From: Clostridiales bacterium
GTDB lineage: Bacteria > Bacillota_A > Clostridia > Oscillospirales > Oscillospiraceae
Direction of reading: 5' to 3'
Length of the DNA stretch: 7,858 nt
Assembly (NCBI GenBank): GCA_019417795.1
Contig: DXUR01000104.1
Location: 1 to 7,858 of the forward strand
Numbering within the stretch: the first letter of the stretch is position 1; each line of letters opens with the position of its first letter. This document shows positions 1 through 5,168 of this stretch, one piece after another. The position numbers and the translations under genes were made by a program. A model generated the notes under the pieces. The model did no database searches and had not been told where the DNA came from. It saw only the letters and a program-made list of their open reading frames with translations.

Positions 1-46
1 AGCGTCTATTTGCCCCGCATTGGGGATGGATAGGCGCTCTTTTTTT
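1..46 (+). terminator. Intrinsic terminator at the left edge
   Basis: Bases 1-12 pair with 27-38 (outer arms AGCGTCTAT and ATAGGCGCT with one G-T wobble, then three more wobble pairs). A bulged A at 26 follows, then CCCC (13-16) pairs with GGGG (22-25) around a GCATT loop. The run CTTTTTTT (39-46) completes a textbook Rho-independent terminator reading rightward. The stem may extend left of the window. It could end an upstream operon or attenuate entry into the maintenance genes. No clear promoter is visible between it and the first start at 92. Confidence 0.8.
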
Positions 47-91
47 ATGCCCAAACCCATGGGCAAATACAAGAGATTGGAGGTGTTTTAT

Positions 92-316
92 TTGAGCAAG
101 CCTGTTTATACCGCAGACAAGCCGAGCGACTGTCATTACTGCTACTTCTGGACGAATGGCAGAAAGGGCTGCCGTCTGGGTAGAAATAATTGCTACTACT
201 TAATCTCTTTGCCGCCGAAACCCAAGTCGGAATGTGATGGCTGTCCCTATGGGCGAGATCACCCGTGCATTGGTTGGTGTACGAAGAAGGTTATGCGTGA
301 AGTGGGGCTTCGTTGA
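92..316 (+). CDS. Cysteine-rich small protein of conjugative elements, function unknown
   Basis: This is a 74-residue protein with eight cysteines: a CxxC at 14-17, Cys27, Cys34, a second CxxC at 48-51, Cys59 and Cys63. The spacing suggests two four-cysteine clusters, most likely binding zinc, though no ligand can be proven from sequence. The segment CDGCPYGRDHPCIGWC is the kind of motif I associate with small proteins of Tn1549-like elements, but I know no assigned role. The TTG start at 92 is chosen because GGAGGTG (79-85) lies 6 bases upstream. An in-frame ATG at 20 would start inside the terminator hairpin and has no ribosome site. It leads the initiator gene, separated only by a tiny ORF, so a role in maintenance or regulation is an inference from position. 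Confidence 0.75.
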   Translation: MSKPVYTADKPSDCHYCYFWTNGRKGCRLGRNNCYYLISLPPKPKSECDGCPYGRDHPCIGWCTKKVMREVGLR

Positions 317-317
317 T

Positions 318-452
318 ATGGATGTGTATGAACAGGAATACCGCTTCTACTATTTTGCCCGATGTCCTTACGAAAAGACGGATACGACTTTCCGCAGCAT
401 TCCGCTGACAACAGAAAGTTTTCCGCAGAAAGAAGGTGGTGAAGCCGTGTGA
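318..452 (+). CDS. Small ORF of 44 residues, uncertain
   Basis: The ORF begins with MDVYEQEYRFYYFARCPYEK and is rich in aromatic residues near its start. It starts one base after the stop of the cysteine-rich gene, and its TGA overlaps the GTG start of the initiator gene (GTGA, 449-452). This tight packing on both sides is what one expects of a translationally coupled gene. Against it, the ribosome site is weak (GTGGGG near 303-307), the product is very short and I recognise no family. It may instead be a leader whose translation feeds ribosomes to the initiator start. Confidence 0.4.
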   Translation: MDVYEQEYRFYYFARCPYEKTDTTFRSIPLTTESFPQKEGGEAV

Positions 453-1378
453 GTTTTGATTATTTTTACGGTCAGCAATCCGATCTATTCACATTCTATC
501 GAGTTCCGAAGGTGTTGTTCACGAACGAGAGGTTCTGGAATATTTCTGCCGATGCCAAGATGCTGTATGGCATTTTGCTTGACCGCATGAGCCTGTCTGC
601 CAAGAATGGTTGGATAGATAAAAACGGTAGAGTGTATATCATTTTTACAATCGACGAAGCGAAGATGGCTCTGAACTGTGCTGAACAAAAGGCTATCAAG
701 CTGCTCAGTGAACTTGAGAAGAAAGCAGGATTGATTGAACGTAAGCGCCAGGGTTTGGGAAAGCCCAACCTGATCTATGTGAAGAACTTTATCTCTGCTG
801 TGGATTCACAACTCTTGAATTGTGAAAATCACAATTCTGGAACAATGGAAATCACAACTCAAGAACTTCCGAAATCACAATGTAATAATACTGATATTAA
901 AAATACTGAATTTAGTGATACTGATTCTATCTTTCCTTCCGGAAATGGTGGAATGATGGACGAGAATGACCGGTATCAAGAATACTTTGATTATTTCTCG
1001 GATCAGCTCAGTATGGATTTGTTGAAGAAGGATTACCCTTACGATTCCGAAATGCTGGATAACATTCTGGAGTTGATCGTTGAAACAGTTTGCACGAAGC
1101 GACCGTTGATTCGCATTGGTGCAGAGGAGCGTCCGGCAGAAATTGTCCGCAGTCGGTTTATGAAACTGAATGCCGAACACATTCGATATGTTATGGACTG
1201 CTTCAAGGAGAACACCACAAAGATTAGAAATATCCGTCAGTATATGCTGACTACGATATACAATGCGCCGACGACAATAGACACCTACTACGATGCTCTT
1301 GTTCGGCACGATATGTCACACGGATATTTGGAAGGAGGATTTAAGAAATTGAAAATGAAGCGAGAGGAAGGAGAGTGA
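449..1378 (+). CDS. repA: Replication initiator, RepA_N N-terminal domain with DUF6017-like C-terminus
   Basis: The 309-residue protein resembles the RepA_N initiators of Gram-positive plasmids and ICEs. Residues about 14-95 form the DNA-binding winged-helix domain (FYRVPKVLF, then AKMLYGILLDRMSLSAKNGW). Residues about 115-170 are a polar low-complexity linker with a five-residue repeat (NTDIK, NTEFS, DTDSI). Residues about 177-295 match my memory of DUF6017 (DYFSDQLSMDLL, then RFMKLNAEHIRYVMDCF and NIRQYMLTTIYNAP). It would bind the origin and recruit host replication proteins to the circular element. The GTG start at 449 has AAGGTGG at 433-439 and overlaps the preceding stop by four bases. 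parA follows after six bases. The linker-coding DNA carries phased repeats (806-931) that look like the origin itself, as is known for RepA_N plasmids whose origin lies within the rep gene. Confidence 0.88.
   Translation: MSFDYFYGQQSDLFTFYRVPKVLFTNERFWNISADAKMLYGILLDRMSLSAKNGWIDKNGRVYIIFTIDEAKMALNCAEQKAIKLLSELEKKAGLIERKRQGLGKPNLIYVKNFISAVDSQLLNCENHNSGTMEITTQELPKSQCNNTDIKNTEFSDTDSIFPSGNGGMMDENDRYQEYFDYFSDQLSMDLLKKDYPYDSEMLDNILELIVETVCTKRPLIRIGAEERPAEIVRSRFMKLNAEHIRYVMDCFKENTTKIRNIRQYMLTTIYNAPTTIDTYYDALVRHDMSHGYLEGGFKKLKMKREEGE
806..897 (+). repeat. Four direct repeats at exact 23-bp spacing (candidate iterons)
   Basis: The core TCACAAYTC occurs at 806-814, 829-837 and 852-860, and a partial fourth copy (TCACAATGT) at 875-883. 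Every start is exactly 23 bases from the last. Units 1-3 also share GAA at unit positions 12-14 and an A-rich end (AAAA or GAAA) at positions 20-23. Since 23 is not a multiple of three, the copies fall in different reading frames, so the repetition is not a by-product of a protein repeat. It sits in the initiator gene, in the part encoding the linker. This is the layout expected of initiator-binding iterons. Binding itself is inferred. Confidence 0.75.
817..837. repeat. Inverted repeat within the iteron block
   Basis: GAATTGTGA (817-825) and TCACAATTC (829-837) are perfect 9-bp inverted copies separated by AAA. The right arm is the second iteron core, so one inverted iteron copy faces a direct one. 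This could bind an initiator dimer or form a local hairpin. Confidence 0.65.
887..931 (+). repeat. Three AT-rich 15-bp tandem repeats (candidate unwinding element)
   Basis: Three adjacent 15-base units (887-901, 902-916, 917-931) each contain ATACTGA at the same position, the first being AATACTGATATTAAA. The tract is strongly AT-rich and directly follows the iteron block, which is the usual position of a DNA unwinding element. It also encodes a five-residue repeat (NTDIK, NTEFS, DTDSI). A protein-level origin of the repeat therefore cannot be excluded, because the unit length is a multiple of three. Confidence 0.55.
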
Positions 1379-1384
1379 CGATAA

Positions 1385-2212
1385 ATGTCGAAAAAAGCAA
1401 CCATCATTGCGGTGGTCAATCAGAAAGGAGGCACTGGAAAGACCACCACCACCGAGAATCTGGGCGTTGGCTTGGCTCTTGAAGGAAAAAAGGTGCTTCT
1501 GGTAGACACCGATCCCCAGGCTTCCCTGACGGTCAGTTTGGGCAATCCCTGCCCGGATGATCTGTCTCCGACACTTTCCGATCTGATGGGAAAGATTATG
1601 ATGGAAAACCCTATTACTCCCGATGAAGGGATTCTTCATCATCCGGAGGGCGTTGATTTGGTGCCGTCCAACATCGAACTCTCAGGTATGGAGGTAGCAC
1701 TGGTCAATGCCATGAGCCGGGAAACCATTCTCCGGCAATACCTGGATACAGTCAAACAGAATTATGATTACATTCTTCTTGACTGTATGCCGTCTTTGGG
1801 TATGCTGACCGTCAATGCGTTGGCAGCTGCCGACAATGTGCTGATACCGGTTCAGGCAGCATACCTTCCTGCAAAGGGTCTGGAACAGCTGCTTGGAACC
1901 ATCAACAAGGTCAAGAGGCAAATCAACCCGAAACTGAGGATTGAAGGGATTCTTCTGACGATGGTGGACAGCCGCACCAACTACTCCAAAGACATCAGCA
2001 ATCTGATTCGGGAGAGCTACGGCGGAAAGCTGAAGGTTTACAAGACCGACATTCCCCGCTCTGTCCGTGCAGAGGAAATCAGCGCAGAGGGAACCAGTAT
2101 CTTCAAGCATGATCCCAAAGGCAAAGTTGCCGAAGCCTATAAAATTCTGACGAAGGAGGTGTTAAACAATGCAGAAAAAAGGCGCAAACATCAGCTTGAA
2201 GGGGTACGATGA
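1385..2212 (+). CDS. parA: Soj-like chromosome/plasmid partitioning ATPase ParA
   Basis: The 275-residue protein is a ParA/MinD-type P-loop ATPase. The deviant Walker A motif KGGTGKTT lies at 14-21 with the signature lysine at 14. The A' motif DTDPQ is at 41-45, and the Walker B segment ILLDC at 130-134 is followed by PSLGMLTVNAL. There is no extra N-terminal helix-turn-helix domain, which places it with the short Soj-like ParAs. Such proteins dimerise with ATP on the nucleoid and move ParB-bound DNA, so this one should segregate the circular replicating form. The ATG at 1385 has AGGAAGGAGAG (1365-1375) upstream, overlapping the end of the initiator gene. Its last 44 bases overlap parB and carry the parB ribosome site. 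Confidence 0.95.
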   Translation: MSKKATIIAVVNQKGGTGKTTTTENLGVGLALEGKKVLLVDTDPQASLTVSLGNPCPDDLSPTLSDLMGKIMMENPITPDEGILHHPEGVDLVPSNIELSGMEVALVNAMSRETILRQYLDTVKQNYDYILLDCMPSLGMLTVNALAAADNVLIPVQAAYLPAKGLEQLLGTINKVKRQINPKLRIEGILLTMVDSRTNYSKDISNLIRESYGGKLKVYKTDIPRSVRAEEISAEGTSIFKHDPKGKVAEAYKILTKEVLNNAEKRRKHQLEGVR

Positions 2213-3095
2213 TATTTTCTCCACCGATCAATCCAGAGCTGAAGCCCAGCAGGAGCGTGTGCAGGAAATTCCGCTTTCTGAGCTACACCCCTTTGAGGGA
2301 CACCCCTTCCGTGTGGTTGATGATGAAGAAATGATGAAAACGGCAGAGAGCGTCCGAGATTTCGGAGTTCTCACTCCTGCGATTGTCCGTCCTGACCCCG
2401 ACGGTGGTTATGAAATCGTTTCTGGTCACAGGCGGCACCGGGCATCGGAGCTTGCGGGTAAGGAAACCATGCCTGCGATTGTTCGTGACCTGGACGATGA
2501 TGCAGCCATTATTTTGATGGTTGATGCGAATTTGCAGAGGGAGAGTATCCTGCCGAGTGAAAGAGCATTTGCTTATAAGATGAAGCTGGATGCGATTAAA
2601 CATCAAGGTCAACGCACCGATTTAACTTCATCCCAAGTTGGGATGAAGTTGCAGGCAATGGATATAGTCGGTCAGGAGGCAGGAGAAAGCAGAAATCAGG
2701 TACACCGTTATATCCGTCTGACCGAACTGATTCCGGAACTGCTGGATATGGTAGATACGGGTCAGATCAAATTCAATCCTGCGGTGGAGCTTTCCTATCT
2801 GGCAAGTGAAGAACAGAAGGATTTTCTTTCTGCAATGGATTATGCTCAAGCAGCTCCTTCCCTTTCGCAAGCACAGCGAATTAAAAAGCTCGCACAGGAG
2901 GGCGAGTGTACGCTGGATGCGATGTGCGAGATTATGAATGAAATCAAGAAGGGAGAGCTGGACAGAGTAACCTTCAAAACGGATTCGTTGCGAAAATACT
3001 TCCCGAAGTCCTATACCAACAAGCAGATGGAGGATAAAATCATTCAGCTTTTGGAGCAATGGCAGAAAAAAAGAGAAAAATCAATGGAAAGGTAA
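2169..3095 (+). CDS. parB: ParB/Spo0J-family partition protein
   Basis: The 308-residue protein has the ParB N-terminal CTP-binding fold. It shows HPFRVVDDEEMMKTAESV near 45-62, GVLTPAIVRP at 66-75, the GHRRHRA motif at 86-92 and a QRESILPSERA segment near 123-133. A helix-turn-helix follows around 164-185 (VGQEAGESRNQVHRYIRLTE). The C-terminal part (about 245-308) is charged and helical. ParB proteins load at a centromere, slide as a CTP clamp and stimulate ParA. The start at 2169 is set by a strong AAGGAGGTG at 2153-2161 inside parA, so the two are probably translationally coupled. A perfect 27-bp dyad (2624-2650) lies in the coding sequence just before the helix-turn-helix region. No canonical 16-bp Bacillus-type parS is seen. 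Confidence 0.93.
   Translation: MQKKGANISLKGYDDIFSTDQSRAEAQQERVQEIPLSELHPFEGHPFRVVDDEEMMKTAESVRDFGVLTPAIVRPDPDGGYEIVSGHRRHRASELAGKETMPAIVRDLDDDAAIILMVDANLQRESILPSERAFAYKMKLDAIKHQGQRTDLTSSQVGMKLQAMDIVGQEAGESRNQVHRYIRLTELIPELLDMVDTGQIKFNPAVELSYLASEEQKDFLSAMDYAQAAPSLSQAQRIKKLAQEGECTLDAMCEIMNEIKKGELDRVTFKTDSLRKYFPKSYTNKQMEDKIIQLLEQWQKKREKSMER
2624..2650. repeat. Perfect 27-bp dyad inside parB (candidate centromere or operator)
   Basis: AACTTCATCCCAA (2624-2636) is the exact reverse complement of TTGGGATGAAGTT (2638-2650), with one central G. The site encodes TSSQVGMKL of ParB. Neither strand has a T-run beyond it, so it is not a terminator. Its one-base centre suits a symmetric protein-binding site better than an RNA hairpin. 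No second copy was found in this window. Confidence 0.7.
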
Positions 3096-3103
3096 GGTAA
3101 AAA

Positions 3104-3631
3104 ATGTTTACACCCAAAAACATTCAGGGCGCTTTGGAAGAACTCTACGACCTTTGCGATCCTGATTATATGGTAGATATGCTCGTAAACTACAGTGAGG
3201 AGTTCGATGATATTTCTCCTGCGCTTCTGGCAAAGTCGTTTCAGAAAAATGCCGAGATGATTAGCGAGTATCGAGTATTGTCCTCTGCTGGTGAGGGTAT
3301 CGACTATCAGGGAAAGGTACTTCTGAACAGCAGAGCCGTGCGGCTTCTGTCCTATGTAGAAGATATGAGCGGCGATGAAAAAGTTCGCACGATTCAGAGC
3401 AAGGAGCTGTGGTTAGCAGAAGATATGACATTCTATGTGGTGTCCTGTATGTCTACGATCACGATGGACAAGGAAGAAGCCATTTGTCTTAACGAACACC
3501 GCAGCGTGGTTACTACGGTGGAATGCGAGGACGATATTTTCTTCGACATGGGTTCCCTGATTTGCGAACTGGACGATATTTGCTTGTTCGAGCTTTTAGC
3601 CGATGTGGATGCGACTATTTATGAACTGTAA
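3104..3631 (+). CDS. Highly acidic conserved-looking protein, function unknown
   Basis: This is a 175-residue protein that I do not recognise. By count it has 37 Asp/Glu against 12 Lys/Arg, a net charge near -25, and six cysteines. It has no signal peptide or membrane segment. The last third is especially acidic (CEDDIFFDMG, then CELDDIC, ending TIYEL). It follows parB by eight bases with only a weak ribosome site (AAGG near 3094-3097), so it may depend on translation of parB. Its 3' end forms the left arm of a strong terminator, which makes it the last gene of the rep-par unit. The charge would fit a DNA mimic such as an antirestriction protein, but no ArdA-like sequence is apparent, so this is only an inference. 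Confidence 0.75.
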   Translation: MFTPKNIQGALEELYDLCDPDYMVDMLVNYSEEFDDISPALLAKSFQKNAEMISEYRVLSSAGEGIDYQGKVLLNSRAVRLLSYVEDMSGDEKVRTIQSKELWLAEDMTFYVVSCMSTITMDKEEAICLNEHRSVVTTVECEDDIFFDMGSLICELDDICLFELLADVDATIYEL

Positions 3632-3661
3632 CAGGTTCATGGATGGTCGCTTTTCTTATTT
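3611..3661 (+). terminator. Strong intrinsic terminator closing the rep-par unit
   Basis: Bases 3611-3626 (GCGACTATTTATGAAC) pair with 3635-3650 (GTTCATGGATGGTCGC) as 16 consecutive pairs, three of them G-U, around an 8-base loop. TTTTCTTATTT (3651-3661) follows. The left arm is the end of the acidic-protein gene and its TAA (3629-3631) is in the loop. The next gene starts 24 bases after the T-tract, leaving no room for a full promoter between. Confidence 0.85.
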
Positions 3662-3685
3662 CCAAAGAAACGGAGGTATCGAAAC

Positions 3686-4327
3686 TTGAAAGAATACGAT
3701 GTGAAGATCACCGAAACCTTGGAGAAAACGGTTACGGTGCAAGCAGAATCTCACGATGCGGCAGAGGAACAGGTTAGAGCCGCTTATTACAATTCGGAGT
3801 ACATTCTGGACTCCGAAAACTTTACCGGTGTTGCGTTCGGCACGACCGAGGAACGGGAGGTTCAGAAAGAACAGGCAGATACCATGAATGTGTTGCTGGT
3901 AAAGCCGTTCATGTATCCGCAGGCTGTGCAGATCGGCTGTGAGCTGGAGGATTTGCAGAAAGCCGTAGGTGGCGATATTGAGGCAACTTATCCGTTCAAT
4001 GAGCCGGTTGCACTGGTGATGCACGACGAAGGTAAACTCGTAGGCAAAGAACTGAACCGTGCGCTGCGTGATGATGACGGCGATATTTATGACATTATCG
4101 CCGGTGATTTTCTGGTTGTGGGATTGGGCGAGGATGATTTTTGTTCTCTGTCCCCGGAACTGATGAAGCAGTTTGAGGAACACTTTCATCAGCCTGAGAC
4201 TTTTGTACGCATGGGGCGCAGCATTATGGCGCTTCCCCTGCCGGATGACATGGTGAAGAAAGAAGATGCACCTGTCAAAGCTGATTCGGTTCCCCACAAA
4301 AGTAACCCTGACCGAGATGTTCTGTAA
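3686..4327 (+). CDS. DpnD/PcfM-like domain fused to DUF3846 domain
   Basis: The 213-residue protein has two recognisable parts. Residues 1-52 (YDVKITETLEKTVTVQAES, then EYILDSENFTGVAF) match my memory of the DpnD/PcfM-like domain, named after a restriction-locus protein and a pCF10 protein. Residues about 67-165 resemble DUF3846 (AVGGDIEATYPFNEPVALV, NRALRDDDGDIYDIIAGDFLVVGL). The tail from about 166 is charged and probably disordered. Neither domain has an established biochemical role. Both are common in accessory genes of conjugative elements and phages. The TTG start at 3686 is chosen for CGGAGG (3671-3676) nine bases upstream. It is the first gene after the terminator, and its stop overlaps the ribosome site of the next gene. 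Confidence 0.85.
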   Translation: MKEYDVKITETLEKTVTVQAESHDAAEEQVRAAYYNSEYILDSENFTGVAFGTTEEREVQKEQADTMNVLLVKPFMYPQAVQIGCELEDLQKAVGGDIEATYPFNEPVALVMHDEGKLVGKELNRALRDDDGDIYDIIAGDFLVVGLGEDDFCSLSPELMKQFEEHFHQPETFVRMGRSIMALPLPDDMVKKEDAPVKADSVPHKSNPDRDVL

Positions 4328-4337
4328 GGAGGTTCTT

Positions 4338-4649
4338 ATGCAAAGAAATTCGACGATTGGAGAGCTGATGGAGCGAAAGCGGATTCAGGATGGTGCCAAG
4401 GAGTACCAGGGACATACCTATATGGACTTGGCACGATTTGATGACGCCACCAAGCACATGATTATTTTCGATGTGCTGACCGATGAATCGCCTGTCGGTT
4501 GGAAAGGCGAAAGAAATCGCCTGTATTTGAGCGATGTGGGTTATCAGAAGGCTCTGGATAACCAGAAAGCTGGCAATATCAAGATTATCAGCCATGCCGC
4601 AGTTGCCAAGGGCAATCTGTATTACGACCACAGAGATATGGCACGATAA
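4338..4649 (+). CDS. Small conserved element protein (possibly DUF5720-like)
   Basis: This is a 103-residue soluble protein with a central YMDLARFDDATKHMIIFDVL segment, then SPVGWKGERNRLYLSD and a C-terminal GNLYYDHRDMAR. From memory it resembles the DUF5720 proteins found next to PcfB and VirD4 genes, but I cannot confirm the family name. The ATG at 4338 is preceded by AAGGAGG (4326-4332), which overlaps the stop of the previous gene. An upstream in-frame ATG at 4266 would lie deep inside that gene without a ribosome site. Its position between the DUF3846 and PcfB genes suggests an accessory role in transfer. No catalytic motif is seen. Confidence 0.8.
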   Translation: MQRNSTIGELMERKRIQDGAKEYQGHTYMDLARFDDATKHMIIFDVLTDESPVGWKGERNRLYLSDVGYQKALDNQKAGNIKIISHAAVAKGNLYYDHRDMAR

Positions 4650-4685
4650 TCTGTTCACTCTACTGCTTGCAGGAGGTGATGAATC

Positions 4686-5168
4686 ATGCAGGAAGAAGTT
4701 GAAAACAGAACAGTAAACCTGGCGATCAGCACAACCAAGCTGACGGGGCGCACTATCATTGCCGGTATCCGCAAGTATTTGCAGCACCGGGAAAAAGTGA
4801 AGATGAAAAAGGCACGAGACCCTGCCGTTCATGGAAAGCAATCCGTGAAACAGCTTTTGGGACAGAATCAGGGTGCTACGAATGTTGAGATCGACAAAGA
4901 GAGTATCCGTGATTTTGAAAAGCTCGCCAAGAAGTATGGCGTGGACTTTGCCGTAAGAAAAGATAAGTCCGTTGATCCTCCCCGGTTTCTTGTTTTTGTC
5001 CGTTCTAAAGATGCAGATGCTTTGGATGCAATCTGCAAGGAACATCAGGCAAGGGCATTAACCAAGAATGAAAAGCCGAGCGTTCTGGCGCAGCTGAAGA
5101 AGTTCAAGGAAATTGTCGCAGCGATTCCGAAGAAGGTTCGAGAGAAGAAACAGGAGCGTGATCTGTGA
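4686..5168 (+). CDS. pcfB: PcfB-family protein (DUF3801), conjugation accessory
   Basis: The 160-residue protein is basic at both ends. Its N-terminus TVNLAISTTKLTGRTIIAGIRKYLQ is typical of the PcfB/DUF3801 family. The middle region has FEKLAKKYGVDFAVRKDKS, followed by FLVFVRSKDADALDAICKEH, and the tail is lysine-rich (KKVREKKQERDL). PcfB of the enterococcal plasmid pCF10 is encoded beside the coupling protein PcfC and helps deliver the relaxosome. The same pairing is seen here, because the stop overlaps the start of the VirD4-like gene. The ribosome site AGGAGGTGAT (4671-4680), five bases before the ATG, is almost ideal and suggests high translation. I see no membrane segment. Confidence 0.9.
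   Translation: MQEEVENRTVNLAISTTKLTGRTIIAGIRKYLQHREKVKMKKARDPAVHGKQSVKQLLGQNQGATNVEIDKESIRDFEKLAKKYGVDFAVRKDKSVDPPRFLVFVRSKDADALDAICKEHQARALTKNEKPSVLAQLKKFKEIVAAIPKKVREKKQERDL

Noticed and set aside
20..91. Upstream ATG at 20 extending the cysteine-rich protein by 24 residues
   Set aside because: It lies inside the terminator hairpin and has no ribosome site, whereas the TTG at 92 has GGAGGTG at ideal spacing.
1622..1640. Inverted repeat GATGAAG / CTTCATC in parA
   Set aside because: The arms are only 7 bp with a 5-base loop and no T-run. It shares GATGAAG with the parB dyad, but this is too short to count as a second site.
1385..3095. Canonical Bacillus-type parS (TGTTTCACGTGAAACA)
   Set aside because: I looked for it in and around parA and parB and found no match, so the usual chromosomal centromere is not present in this window.
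3656..4297. Open frame of 213 codons on the - strand
   Set aside because: It mirrors the DpnD/PcfM-DUF3846 gene almost exactly, and its protein resembles no family.
4650..4685. Possible oriT or promoter in the gap before pcfB
   Set aside because: The 36-base gap holds no inverted repeat or convincing -35/-10 pair, only the ribosome site of pcfB. oriT is usually near the relaxase gene, which is not in the window.
4275..5045. Long open frame of 256 codons on the - strand
   Set aside because: It is antisense to the small conserved gene and pcfB, has no recognisable domain, and all its sense-strand counterparts have good starts and ribosome sites.
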